Below, piece by piece: positions 43,471 through 53,136 of a stretch of DNA of 64,000 nt. Position 1 is the first letter of the stretch, and the number at the start of each line of letters is the position of its first letter. The notes beneath the pieces were generated by a model, which ran no database searches, was not told where the DNA came from, and saw only the letters and a program-made list of their open reading frames with translations. The DNA lies in assembly GCA_963723455.1 (NCBI GenBank), contig CAVRQM010000005.1, forward strand, positions 248,001 through 312,000, in the 5' to 3' direction. The position numbers were made by a program, and so were the translations under genes. The DNA comes from CAVRQM01 sp963723455. Its GTDB lineage: Bacteria; Pseudomonadota; Alphaproteobacteria; Acetobacterales; Acetobacteraceae.

Positions 43471-44979
43471 ATGACCACCATGCCCACCGTGCTGATCGCC
43501 GACGACGACCGTTCCATCCGCACCGTGCTGACGCAGGCGCTGGGCCGGTCCGGCTATCAGGTCCGCACCACATCAAACGCGGCGACGCTGTGGCGCTGGG
43601 TCGAGGACGGCGAGGGCGATCTGGTGATCACCGACGTGGTGATGCCGGATGAGAACGGGCTGGATCTGATCCCGCGCATCAAGCGGGTGCGCCCCGAATT
43701 GCGGGTCATCGTAATGAGCGCGCAATCGACGCTGATCACTGCGGTCAAGGCGACGCAGCGCGGCGCGTTCGAGTATCTGCCCAAGCCGTTCGACCTGACC
43801 GAGCTGCTGAGCGTCGTCGCGCGCGCACTGGCCGCGCCTGCCCCGCCGCTCGCCGCCAGCCTTGCCGCCGCGCCCCGCGACGCCGACGAAAAGCTGCCGC
43901 TGATCGGGCGCAGCGCCGCCATGCAGGAGATCTACCGCACGATCGCGCGGCTGACGACGACCGACCTGACGGTGATGATCACCGGCGAGAGCGGCACCGG
44001 CAAGGAACTGGTGGCTCGCGCGCTGCACGATTACTCGCGCCGGCGGGCGGGCGCGTTCGTGGCGATCAACATGGCGGCGATCCCGCGCGAGCTGATCGAG
44101 AGCGAGCTGTTCGGCCATGAGCGCGGCGCGTTCACCGGGGCCACCAACCGCAACCAGGGCCGTTTCGAGCAGGCGGCCGGCGGCACGCTGTTCCTGGACG
44201 AGATCGGCGACATGCCGCCCGAGGCGCAGACCCGGCTGCTGCGGGTGTTGCAGGAGGGCGAGTTCACCACGGTCGGCGGCCGCACGCCGATCCGCGCCAA
44301 TGTCCGCATCGTGGCCGCCACGCACCGCGACCTGCGCCAGGCGATCCGGCAGGGGCAGTTCCGTGAGGATCTGTTCTACCGTCTGGCGGTGGTGCCGATC
44401 CGCCTGCCGCCGCTGCGCGAGCGGGCGGAGGACATCGACGACCTGGCGCGGCACTTCCTGGAGCGCGCCGTGGCCGACGGACTGCCGGCCAAGCGCCTGG
44501 ATGCGGGTGCCACCGAGGCGCTGCGGGCGCATCGCTGGCCCGGCAACGTGCGCGAACTGGAAAACCTGATGCGGCGCCTGGCCGCGCTGGACCCGGACGA
44601 GGTCATCACCGGCGACGGCGTGCGCGCCGGCCTGCGCGACAGCGGCCTGGGCGACAGCGGCCTGGGCGACCGGGCGGGCGACACTGCGCGCGACGGGCGC
44701 CCGGCCCTGGCCAACGCCGGAGCGCCCGACGACGCGCTACTGGCGCAGGCTGTGGAGCGGTTCGTGCGGCAATCGCTTCTGGCATGGCGCGACGGCGCCG
44801 GTCCCGCGGACATCTATGGCCTGGTGCTGGCCGAGGTCGAGCGGCCGCTGATCCAGCTGACCCTGGCGGCGACGCGCGGCAACCAGATCAAGGCGGCGGC
44901 GATGCTGGGGCTGAACCGCAACACGCTGCGCAAGAAGATCCGGGATCTGGAGATCTCGGTGGTGCGGGGCATCGCGTAG
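43471..44979 (+). CDS. ntrC: nitrogen regulation response regulator NtrC
   Basis: A 502-residue sigma54 activator. The receiver domain (1-122) has the phospho-acceptor Asp55 in VITDVVMPDENG. The AAA+ domain has Walker A ITGESGTGKE, the sigma54-contact loop ERGAFTGAT, Walker B LFLDEIGD and the arginine-finger region. The C-terminal Fis-type helix-turn-helix is NQIKAAAMLGLNRNTLRKKI. The linker before it holds a 15 bp tandem repeat (44638-44667) giving DSGLG twice. An in-frame ATG at 43480 is an alternative start. With NtrB it controls nitrogen assimilation genes. Confidence 0.96.
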   Translation: MTTMPTVLIADDDRSIRTVLTQALGRSGYQVRTTSNAATLWRWVEDGEGDLVITDVVMPDENGLDLIPRIKRVRPELRVIVMSAQSTLITAVKATQRGAFEYLPKPFDLTELLSVVARALAAPAPPLAASLAAAPRDADEKLPLIGRSAAMQEIYRTIARLTTTDLTVMITGESGTGKELVARALHDYSRRRAGAFVAINMAAIPRELIESELFGHERGAFTGATNRNQGRFEQAAGGTLFLDEIGDMPPEAQTRLLRVLQEGEFTTVGGRTPIRANVRIVAATHRDLRQAIRQGQFREDLFYRLAVVPIRLPPLRERAEDIDDLARHFLERAVADGLPAKRLDAGATEALRAHRWPGNVRELENLMRRLAALDPDEVITGDGVRAGLRDSGLGDSGLGDRAGDTARDGRPALANAGAPDDALLAQAVERFVRQSLLAWRDGAGPADIYGLVLAEVERPLIQLTLAATRGNQIKAAAMLGLNRNTLRKKIRDLEISVVRGIA

Positions 44980-45058
44980 GGGCGCCCCGAAACCTCCGGC
45001 TTGCTCCAGCGTACCTGCCAAGCCGGGCCAATGCGCGGCTGCTGCGGCAGGGGATGCG

Positions 45059-46831
45059 ATGACCAACCGGGTGGAGAATTACGGCTTGATCGGCGACGGC
45101 GAGACCGCGGCGCTGGTCAGCCGGGACGGATCGATCGACTGGCTGTGCTGGCCGCGATTTGATTCGGACGCCTGCTTCGCCGCCCTGCTTGGCAAGCCCG
45201 AGCACGGCTGCTGGCTGATTGCGCCCGAGCCGCCGGCGGCGCGGGTCGAGCGTCGTTATCAAACCGATACACTGGTGCTGGAGACCGATTTCGAGACGGC
45301 GTCGGGCAGCGTGCGGCTGATCGATTTCATGCCGATGCGGTCCGGCGCGTCGTCGCTCGTGCGGATCGTGGTGGGCCTGCGCGGCACGGTGCCGATGCGC
45401 CTGTCATTGGCGCTGCGGTTCGACTATGGCGCGATGCCGCCCTGGACCGAGGCCAGCGCGGATGGGTTCGTGGCGCGGATCGGACCCGATCTGGTGACGT
45501 TGCGCAGTCCGGTTGCGGTGTGCGCCGGGCATGGTGCGACGCGGGCGACCTTCGACATCGCCGCGGGGCAGCGGTTGGCGTTCGTGCTGTCCTACGGCCC
45601 GTCCCATCAGGCCCCGCCGCCGCCGATCGACGCCGAGCGGGCGCTGGGCGACACGCAGGCATACTGGCGCGACTGGATCGGCCGTTTCGACAAGCCGTGC
45701 GACTGGGCGGACGCGGTGCGCCGTTCGCTGATAACGCTCAAGGCGCTGGTCCACCGTCCGACCGGCGGGATCGTCGCGGCGCCCACGACCTCGCTGCCGG
45801 AGAAGCCGGGCGGCAGCTTCAACTGGGATTACCGCTACAGCTGGCTGCGCAACTCCACGTTCACCCTCGGCGCGCTGCTGAATGCCGGTTATCTGGAGGA
45901 GGCGCGGGCGTGGCAGGACTGGTTGCTGCGCGCGGTGGCCGGCGGGCCAGACCGCATCCGCATCATGTACCGCGTCGATGGCGCGCGCCACCTGGAGGAG
46001 TGGACGGCGGATTGGCTGCCCGGCTTCCGCTCGGCGGTGCCGGTGCGGATCGGCAACGCCGCCGCCGCGCAGCGCCAGGTCGATGTGCATGGCGAACTGC
46101 TCGAGTTGTTCGATCTTGCCGAGCGGGCCGGCATCAGCGGGTCCGCGCAGGGCCATCACATTGCGGCCGCGATCGCCGAACACCTGGAAACGGTGTGGGA
46201 TCTGCCGGGACACGGGATGTGGGAATCACGCGCCGAGCCGCGCGACTACACCTATTCGCGCGTCATGGCCTGGGTCGGAGTGGACCGGTTCATTCGCCGG
46301 GCGGAGCGGTCAGGGTCGGCCGATCCGGCCATGCTGCGGCGGATGCAGACGCTCCGCGCGCGCATCCACGCCGATGTTTGCGAGAACGGCTACGATGACG
46401 GGCTGGGCCATTTCGTGCAGCACTATGGCAGCCAGACGCTCGATGCGAGTCTGCTGCTGTTGCCCGTCGTCGGATTCCTGCCGCCCGATGATCCGCGCAT
46501 AGCCTCCACCATCGCCGCGATCGAGCAGCAGCTGATGCAGGACGGTCTGGTGCGACGCACCAGGGCCGAGGGGAGCGACCCGGAAGGGGCGTTCCTGGCG
46601 TGCAGCTTCTGGCTGGCCGACTGTCGCCTGATGCAAGGCCGCCGCGACGAGGCGCGCGAGACCCTGGAACGGGTGCTCGCGGTGCGCAACGACCTCGGGC
46701 TGCTGGCCGAGGAGTACAACGTGCCCGGCCGCCATCTGGCAGGCAATTTCCCACAGGCGCTGAGCCATCTCGGCCTGATTACCACCGCGCTGAGCCTGTG
46801 CGGCCCGGTGCTGTCGCGCGGCGGCGCCTGA
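45059..46831 (+). CDS. glycoside hydrolase family 15 (glucoamylase/trehalase-like) protein
   Basis: A 590-residue cytoplasmic GH15 protein. Residues 1-225 form the beta-sandwich domain (ENYGLIGDGETAALVSRDGSIDWLCWPRF). The (alpha/alpha)6 barrel begins near 230: KALVHRPTGGIVAAPTTSLPE, then FNWDYRYSWLRNSTFTLGAL. The general-base region is LLAEEYNVPGRHLAGNFPQALSHLGLI, with Glu551/552. At residue 265, in WLRN, relatives have Asp, which binds substrate at subsite -1. The substitution may weaken or alter activity. Relatives include trehalases and glucoamylases; the substrate is open. It lies 79 bp after ntrC. Confidence 0.87.
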   Translation: MTNRVENYGLIGDGETAALVSRDGSIDWLCWPRFDSDACFAALLGKPEHGCWLIAPEPPAARVERRYQTDTLVLETDFETASGSVRLIDFMPMRSGASSLVRIVVGLRGTVPMRLSLALRFDYGAMPPWTEASADGFVARIGPDLVTLRSPVAVCAGHGATRATFDIAAGQRLAFVLSYGPSHQAPPPPIDAERALGDTQAYWRDWIGRFDKPCDWADAVRRSLITLKALVHRPTGGIVAAPTTSLPEKPGGSFNWDYRYSWLRNSTFTLGALLNAGYLEEARAWQDWLLRAVAGGPDRIRIMYRVDGARHLEEWTADWLPGFRSAVPVRIGNAAAAQRQVDVHGELLELFDLAERAGISGSAQGHHIAAAIAEHLETVWDLPGHGMWESRAEPRDYTYSRVMAWVGVDRFIRRAERSGSADPAMLRRMQTLRARIHADVCENGYDDGLGHFVQHYGSQTLDASLLLLPVVGFLPPDDPRIASTIAAIEQQLMQDGLVRRTRAEGSDPEGAFLACSFWLADCRLMQGRRDEARETLERVLAVRNDLGLLAEEYNVPGRHLAGNFPQALSHLGLITTALSLCGPVLSRGGA

Positions 46832-46851
46832 CCGGTGCGCGCAGGCGGCCG

Positions 46852-47844
46852 CTAGATGTTCAGCCGCCGCGCCAGCTGGTGCAGCCCGGCCAGCAGGCCG
46901 ATGCCGGCGGCGGCCCAGAACACGTCGCGGTGCCGGTCGGTGAACATCTCCCAGCTGCGTGCGCGCGAGCGACTGTCGAAGCGCCCGTGCGCGCCATACG
47001 CGCCGGGCACCGACGCAAACAGGTTGGCCGGCGCATCGTCGGGGAGCGCCTGGCTGGTCAGCTGGCCGCTATAGCCCGCGCTCGCCAAATAGCGGTCGAT
47101 CAGCTTCGGCGCGACGCGATTGGCCAGGATTGCCTTCACTGTCGGAAAGCCCAGCCAGATCTCGCGCCGCCGGTGCGTGGCGGCGAAGTAGATCGCTCGC
47201 GCCGGCACCTCGGGCTGGAAGATCGGCGCCACCGGCTTGGCCTTGCGTCCGGTCTTGTTCATCGCCCAGTCGAACTGCGGCGTGTTCACCGCCGGCAGAT
47301 GCACCATCGTCAGATGCACATCCAGCTTGTCGTGGATGATCTCGGATCGAAGCGAATCGGTGAAGCCGCGGATCGCGAACTTCGCGCCGCAATAGATCGA
47401 CTGCAGCGGCACCGAGCGATAGCTCAGCGCCGAACCGACATTGACGATGACGCCGCGGTTGCGCGCGCGCATGCGCCTCAGCGCGGCCATCGTGCCATGC
47501 ACCTGACCCAGGTAGGTGACGGCGGTGCCGCGCTGGAACTCCTCGGCAGTCAGCTTCGAGACCGGCGAGAACACGGTCGCCATCGCGACGTTCACCCAGG
47601 TGTCGATAGGCCCCAGCTCGTCCTCGACACGCGACGCCGCTGCTTCGACAGCCGCCGCATCGGCGACGTCGGTGGGGACGGGAAGCGCGCGCACGCCCAT
47701 CGCGCGCAGCTCCTGCGCCGCCGTCTCAAGGCGTTCGGCGTTGCGCGCCAGCAGGGCGACGTCGCAGCCCTGGCGCGCGAACTCCCGCGCCGTGGCGCGA
47801 CCGACGCCGGCGCTGGATCCGGTGACGACGACGATCCTGGGCAT
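46852..47844 (-). CDS. SDR-family oxidoreductase with C-terminal membrane-like segment
   Basis: A 330-residue short-chain dehydrogenase. It has TGSSAGVGRATA (cofactor), NVAMATVF in place of NNAG, the catalytic serine in NVGSALSYRS and the pair YCGAKFA. The enzyme is about 70 residues longer than classical SDRs; its last 25 residues (VFWAAAGIGLLAGLHQLARRLNI) are hydrophobic and may anchor it to the membrane. Members with this layout are annotated simply as SDR proteins. It is the last gene of the minus-strand oxidation cluster, 9 bp after the SMP-30 gene. The substrate is unknown. Confidence 0.87.
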   Translation of the reverse strand: MPRIVVVTGSSAGVGRATAREFARQGCDVALLARNAERLETAAQELRAMGVRALPVPTDVADAAAVEAAASRVEDELGPIDTWVNVAMATVFSPVSKLTAEEFQRGTAVTYLGQVHGTMAALRRMRARNRGVIVNVGSALSYRSVPLQSIYCGAKFAIRGFTDSLRSEIIHDKLDVHLTMVHLPAVNTPQFDWAMNKTGRKAKPVAPIFQPEVPARAIYFAATHRRREIWLGFPTVKAILANRVAPKLIDRYLASAGYSGQLTSQALPDDAPANLFASVPGAYGAHGRFDSRSRARSWEMFTDRHRDVFWAAAGIGLLAGLHQLARRLNI

Positions 47845-47853
47845 GAGCGATCC

Positions 47854-48777
47854 TCAGTGGTGATGGGCGAATGTCGGCAACGGGCGACCACGCACGCCGG
47901 GGCGGCAGCGGAGCAGCTTCCCGGCCAGCGGCTCCTGCGCGCGCTCGCCGGGGTCGAGGCCGACCGACGCGGAGGTGATGTAGAGCGTTGACAGGTCGGC
48001 ATCGCCGAACGCGCACATCGTCGGCTGGCTGACCGGCAGCATGACGTCGAAATCCAGGTCACCGTTCGGCCGCAGCCTGCGCAGCCGGCCGCCGCCATGC
48101 AGCGCGCTCCAGTAGCAGCCCTCGGCATCGATCGTGCCGCCATCCGGTTTGCCGATGCCCTGGGGGATTCTGGCGAATACCCGCTCACGGCCGAGATGCC
48201 CGGTGGCAGCATCGAAGTCGAACGCCAGGATAGCGCTCTGCTCGTAATGCGCGATGAACATGGTGCGGAAATCCTCGGACCACGCCAGGCCGTTGGGGAT
48301 CACCGCATAGTCGGGGCGGGGCTGCAGTCCGGCGGCCTCGCTGTAGCAGTGCCATTCGCCCTTTGGCTTCTGACTGGCGGGGCGATCGTCCGGCTGCTTC
48401 GGGTCGTACATCGTGCCAAGCCAGAACCGCCCGGTCTCGTCGCAACCGCCCTCGTTGAAGCGGAACAACGTCGGGTCATAGGGCGGCGGCGCCAGCAGCG
48501 TCAGTGCGCCATCGGCGAAGCGCAGGGCGTGCAGTCCGCCGCGCAGCGCCACGACGGCGCCGGTCATGTCGGCGCGCAAGGCGAAGCAGCCGATCTCGTC
48601 CGGCAGCGTCCAGTGGCGGTCGTGCCGGCCGGTGGGATCGTAGCGGTGCAGCGCCGGCTGCTGGATGTCGATCCAGTACAGCGCCTGCTCGGCCTCGCTC
48701 CAGGTCGGCGACTCGCCGGTCTGCGCGGCGTCCTGCAGCACACATTCGATCTCGATGCTTGCGGCGTCGATGGCCAT
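47854..48777 (-). CDS. SMP-30/gluconolactonase family protein
   Basis: A 307-residue six-bladed beta-propeller lactonase. Metal-site motifs: GESPTWSEAEQALYWIDI (Glu ligand), FRFNEGGCDETGRFWLGTMY (Asn/Asp ligands), VIPNGLAWS (Asn ligand) and KPDGGTIDAEGCYWSALHGGGRLRR (Asp ligand, read in parts). This layout matches sugar-lactonase regucalcin-type enzymes that hydrolyse aldonolactones. GGGGAG stands 8 bases before the ATG at 48777. It follows the GMC dehydrogenase gene by 1 bp, fitting a path from sugar to lactone to acid. Confidence 0.9.
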   Translation of the reverse strand: MAIDAASIEIECVLQDAAQTGESPTWSEAEQALYWIDIQQPALHRYDPTGRHDRHWTLPDEIGCFALRADMTGAVVALRGGLHALRFADGALTLLAPPPYDPTLFRFNEGGCDETGRFWLGTMYDPKQPDDRPASQKPKGEWHCYSEAAGLQPRPDYAVIPNGLAWSEDFRTMFIAHYEQSAILAFDFDAATGHLGRERVFARIPQGIGKPDGGTIDAEGCYWSALHGGGRLRRLRPNGDLDFDVMLPVSQPTMCAFGDADLSTLYITSASVGLDPGERAQEPLAGKLLRCRPGVRGRPLPTFAHHH

Positions 48778-48778
48778 T

Positions 48779-50412
48779 CTAAAGCTCCCCGCGCGCTGCA
48801 AGCTGCTTGATCCGGTCGGCCGTGCGCATCGCGATCGCCTGGATCGTCAGCGACGGATTGACGCCGCCGGTGGTGGGAAACACCGAGCCGTCGCAGACCC
48901 ACAGATTCGCGATGTCCCAGCTGCGGCAATCGGCGTTCACCACGCTGCTGCGCGCGTCGAAGCCCATGCGCGCGGTGCCGGCCAGATGGTTGGTGTCGTC
49001 CTCCTGCCGGAACAGCCCGGTGGCGCCCGCCAGCGCCAGGCTTTGCTCCATCTGGTCCAGCGCGTGCTGGATCAGGCGCTTGTCGTTGTCGCCCCAGCGA
49101 TAGGTGATGCGCGCCACCTTCAGGCCGTACTGGTCCATCTCGTCGGCCAGGGTGACGGTGTTGCGCTCGTCGGGCAGCATCTCGCCGACCATCTTCACGC
49201 CGACCTGTGGTTGTAGTCCTGCATCTCGCGGCGCAGCGCCTCGCCCCAGATGCCTTTCGATCCGGTCTGCACCGTGACCCATTCGATCGGCAGCGGACCC
49301 TGGCCCATCCAGCAATAGCCGCCGAAGAAGTCCTTGCGGTCCTCGTAGTTCCAATGCTCGGTGATCGCCAGCGACGGCGGTCCCTTGGTACCAGCGGATC
49401 TCGTTGCTCCATGCGGCCGAACACCGCCTGGTTCGATTGCGTCATCAGGTTCTTGCCGACCAGCCCGGAACTGTTGGCCAGCCCGTCGGGGAACCGCGCA
49501 TTCGCCGAGGCCAGCAGCAGCCGCGGCGTCTCGATCGCATAGCCGGCGACGACGACATTGCGCGCGCGCTGGAACCGCCATGCGCCCTCGCGGTGGTAGT
49601 GAACGCCGGTCGGCGCGGCCGGCGGCATCGGTCTCGATGCGTCCGACCATCGCCAGGTCGCGGATTTCCGCACCGGCGGCCAGCGCGCGCGGAATCCACA
49701 CGGTCAGCGCGCTCTGCTTGGCGTTGGTCGAGCAGCCGAAGCGGCAGAAACCGCGATAGACGCAGGGTGGCGACGCGCCGCGCGGGGCGGACACGGTGGC
49801 CAGCGGCGTCGGCGTCCAGCGGTAGCCCTGCGCCTCTGCCCCGCGCGCCAGCACCAGGGCGGCGGCATTCATCTCGTGCGGCCGGTACGGATAGCGCGGC
49901 CGCTTCGGACCCCACGGATAGCGCACCGGGCCGGAGATGCGCAGCGCGCGTTCGGCCTGCGTATAGTAGTCCCACATCTCGCGCCAATCGAGCGGCCAGT
50001 CCGCGCCATAGCCGAGCGCGCTGCGCGACTTGAACCATTCCGGGCGGAAGCGCAGCGAGACCATCGCGAAATGCACGGTGCTGCCGCCGACCGCCTTGCC
50101 GCTGTTCTTGCCGCCCATCGTGATCGGGTTGTCGCCGCCGCTTACGCGGTGGTCGAGCCAGTACAGCTTGGTCTGCTCGGTCTCGTCGGAGGCGAAATCC
50201 TCGAGCGGACGGAAATACGGCCCGGCATCGAACGCCACCACGGAAAACCCGAGCTCGGCCAGCCGGCAGGCCAGCGTGCCGCCGCCCGCGCCGGTGCCGA
50301 CGATCACGAAATCGACCGCGTCGCCCTCGGCGTATTCGCGCATCGGCATCCAGCCGCCTTCGTGGAACACGTCCGGCGCGCGGCCGGCCCTTGCGCGCGG
50401 CGCGTCGAACAT
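48779..50412 (-). pseudogene. GMC-family FAD dehydrogenase gene with frameshifts
   Basis: About 545 residues of a GMC oxidoreductase can be read if three frame changes are allowed, near 49615, 49390 and 49203. The FAD fold is VDFVIVGTGAGGGTLACRLAE. NPITMGGKNSGKAVGGST and GRNVVVAGYAIETPRLLL-like segments follow, and the catalytic end is HLAGTARMGFD and GVNPSLTIQAIAMR. No signal peptide is seen. With the subunit 3 gene just upstream it resembles flavoprotein dehydrogenases of the gluconate 2-dehydrogenase type, feeding electrons to the respiratory chain. All key residues remain, so the shifts may be sequencing errors. Confidence 0.75.
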
Positions 50413-50437
50413 GTCGTCGATGACGTGCTGCCTTGCC

Positions 50438-51085
50438 CTAGCGGACACGGCGGTTCTCCGCGCGCGCCTGCGCTTCGCGTCCGGGCTTGGCCTCCGCGGC
50501 CTCCCACGGATCGCGCACGTCGAACCCCAAGCGCACATAGCCGCGCGGGCTGGCGGGACCGCCGAAGCCGATCTCGTTCCACGCCGTCGGATGCGAATAG
50601 TACAGCGTGGCGAGGTCGTGCAGCAGCCGGTGGGCGAAGAACATCTTGCACGGCATGTCGCCCCATGCCGGGCCGGACAGCTCGCCGTGCTGCATCCGGC
50701 GCAGTAGGCCGTCCTGCTCAGCCGCGTCGATCGCGTGGAACCGGCCGCCATGCCGCGCCTGCGCCTCCGCCTCCAGCGCCGCCAGCCCGCGCCGCCAGGC
50801 CTCGTCCTGCGGCGGCAGCGACGCATAGCGGAAGCCGTCGGTCAGACCGCTCAGCAGCCGGTCGTCCAGCATCGCGGCCAGTGGCACCGGGACCCGATCC
50901 GGCGGCTGCGGCAGGATGCGCTCGCACACAGCGCCCAGCGTCTGCCATTCCGACTCGGTAAAGAAGCGCGGCTCGCCGGGCAGCGACAGGCGATGGTCGA
51001 TGGTGCGCCGCGTCGCGTCGTTCCATGACACGCCCTGGCGCTTTGCCAGCACGTCGTAGCCGGGATAGCGCGGCGCGTCAGTCAT
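50438..51085 (-). CDS. gluconate 2-dehydrogenase subunit 3 family protein
   Basis: A 215-residue protein, partner of GMC-type flavoprotein dehydrogenases. The family features are the FFTESEWQTLGAVCERILPQ opening and a helical body ending CKMFFAHRLLHDLATLYYSHPTAWNEIGFGGPASPRGYV (read in parts). There is no Tat or Sec signal, unlike classical periplasmic gamma subunits, so the complex may be cytoplasmic. The cytochrome c subunit typical of gluconate 2-dehydrogenase is absent here. It is intact although both neighbours are frameshifted. It starts 8 bp inside the end of the membrane-protein gene. Confidence 0.88.
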   Translation of the reverse strand: MTDAPRYPGYDVLAKRQGVSWNDATRRTIDHRLSLPGEPRFFTESEWQTLGAVCERILPQPPDRVPVPLAAMLDDRLLSGLTDGFRYASLPPQDEAWRRGLAALEAEAQARHGGRFHAIDAAEQDGLLRRMQHGELSGPAWGDMPCKMFFAHRLLHDLATLYYSHPTAWNEIGFGGPASPRGYVRLGFDVRDPWEAAEAKPGREAQARAENRRVR

Positions 51086-52021
51086 GCGGATTGGCTTCCA
51101 GCAGCCGCAGTGCGGCGAGGCCGGCGAGGGCCAGTCCGGTGAAGCTGGGCGGCGCCGGCAGCGGCGGGCCGTTCAGCACGTTCTGCGTCCAGTTGCGCCA
51201 GCCGCCCATGTTGCGCGCGACGCCGTAGGCGTGGAACCCGACGCCGCCGATGCCCAGCAGCGCCGTCAGCCGCAGCCACCAGCGGACGACCGGCCAGCCC
51301 GCCCGGCCTGACCTCCATGTGGTGCGCGCCAGCAGCGCCGATGCGACCGGCGGCAGGGTCACCGGCAGGAACATCGACCGGGTCGTGGTAGGCGCCGCGG
51401 AAATGCAGCAGTCCGACCTCGCCGACTGTGCCGAGCAGACCGGCGCTGGTCAGCGCCGCCACAGCACGCCCCGCCGGCAGGCCGAAGATCTTCGGCGTGA
51501 CGCCGGGCGGATTGTCGCGCACCCGCTCGGCGGCGAAGCCGAGCAGCCCGGACAGCGACAGGGCCGCCGGCGCGCCGACCGGCGCAGAATAGAACAGGTT
51601 CAGCCACGACAAGCCGCCGGTGCGCTTGCCGATGTTGTAGACGTGAAAGCCGGTGCCGACCAGTCCGGTCAGCGCCGCCAGCGCATAGATCGCGTCGCGT
51701 CCGCGATGGCCGCCCGCTGCGGCGGTCGCCCAGCCCATGCGCGCTGGCCGCGAGGCTCATGCTGGCCACCGCCAGCGGCGTGTACATCGCCCGGTTCTGG
51801 AACGCGCCGCGGTAATGTTCCACCGCGCTGTCGGCCAGCACCGAAAACGCCAGCGTGCCGGCGGCGCGGTTCAGCTCCTGCGCGGCGGCGACGGTCGGGC
51901 CGCGCACCGGAACGCGCAGCCGCCGCCCGTGCCGCGGCGCGCTGGTCATTGCCGTCGCGGCCAGAGTGCCGGCCAGCGCGGCCAGCGCCCCGAACGCGGC
52001 CATCTGCCGGTTGCTGGTCAT
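51078..52021 (-). pseudogene. multi-spanning membrane protein gene with two frameshifts
   Basis: A protein of about 314 residues is readable across three frames: MTSNRQMAAFGALAALAGTL to AVASMSLAAS, then (shift near 51745) GRDAIYALAALTGLVGTGFHVYNIG to LLHFRGAYHDPV, then (shift near 51375) VTLPPVASALLARTTW to the end. It has about seven hydrophobic segments. A GFHVYNIGKRTGGLSWLNLFY unit recurs later as GFHAYGVARNMGGWRNWTQN, an internal duplication. No known family was recognised. It lies directly upstream of the dehydrogenase subunit genes and probably belongs to that complex or its membrane context. Confidence 0.6.
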
Positions 52022-52034
52022 GCGGTCATCCCGG

Positions 52035-53134
52035 TCAGACCCGGAACCGCTCGGCATCCTGCCGCGAACTCGAGGCCCATCCGGGTCGCGACAGATCCGG
52101 CCGGATTACGCCGTCCCGCGGCGCCGGCGCGCCGTCGAACAGCATGTGCTCGATGCGCACGTGATCGTGGAACCATTCCAGATGCCGCAGGCGCGGCACG
52201 GCGCAGGCGGCGTGCAGATGGATCGCCGGCGCGCAATGCGCCGACAGGTCGATGTGGTGCGCCTCGCACAGCGCGCCCGCCTGCATGAAGCCGGTGATGC
52301 CGCCGCAGCGCGTGGCGTCGGCCTGCTGCACGTCCACCGCCTCGGCGTCCAGCATGCGCCGGAAATAGTCGAGGGTGTAGCCGTATTCGCCGGCCGCGAT
52401 CTCCATGCCGGCGGGCGCGCGCTGCACGCATCAGCCGCAGGCCATCCAGGATCGTCCGATGAAACCGGCTCCTCGAACCAGGTCACGCCGTCGTCGCGGC
52501 AGAAGATGGCGGCCAGCGCCAGCGCCTGCTTGCGTGCTGTAGGCGCCGTTCGCATCGACGAACAGTCCGTGATCGCCGATTGCCGCCGCGGGCCACGGCC
52601 ACGCGATGCGGATCGCGATCGGGCTGCGGTGCCGACCTTCATTTTCACCCAGTGGCAGCCGTCGCGCTCGACCCAGCCCGCAGAGCTGGCGTGCGCGAAT
52701 TCGTCGTCCGTGTAGCTGGTGAAGCCGCCGCTGCCGTAGATCGGCAGCGGCATCGCGGCAGCGGCCCAACAACAGCGCCAACGGCTGGTCGAGCAGCTTC
52801 GCCTTCAGATCCCACAGCGCCGCATCGACCGCCGAGATCGCGGTGGCCGCCAGCCCCTCGCGGCCGAGATTGCGCACGCCGCGCTGCAGCGCCTGCCAGA
52901 GCGCCGGCAACATCGAACGCCTCGCGCTGCCGCGCACGATCCGGCCAGCTTGCCCACGATCAGCGGCACGTGCTGGCTGCCGGTGTAGGTGTAGCCGAGC
53001 CCGGTCTGTCGCCCCGGCCGCGACCTCCACCACGACCAGCGTGGTGGTGTCCCACTGCGCGGTGCCGTCCGCCTCCGGCTTGTCGGTCGGAATGCGATAG
53101 GCGCTCGCACGCGACCGCCCTCGACGCGCGGCAT
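52035..53134 (-). pseudogene. mandelate racemase / muconate lactonizing enzyme family gene, heavily frameshifted
   Basis: At least seven frame changes are needed, yet nearly the whole enolase-superfamily protein can be followed: MPRVEGGRVRA, AYRIPTDKPEADGTAQWD, TGLGYTYTGSQHVPLIVGKL, AISAVDAALWDLKAKLL, CHWVKMKVG, GLFVDANGAY, VTWFEEPVSSDD, AAGEYGYTLDYFRRML, VQQADATRCGGITGF and DLSAHCAPAIHLHAA. The metal-ligand Asp/Glu/Glu and a KxK base are recognisable. Such enzymes dehydrate or racemise sugar acids. The density of shifts is the highest in the window. Confidence 0.75.
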
Positions 53135-53136
53135 GG

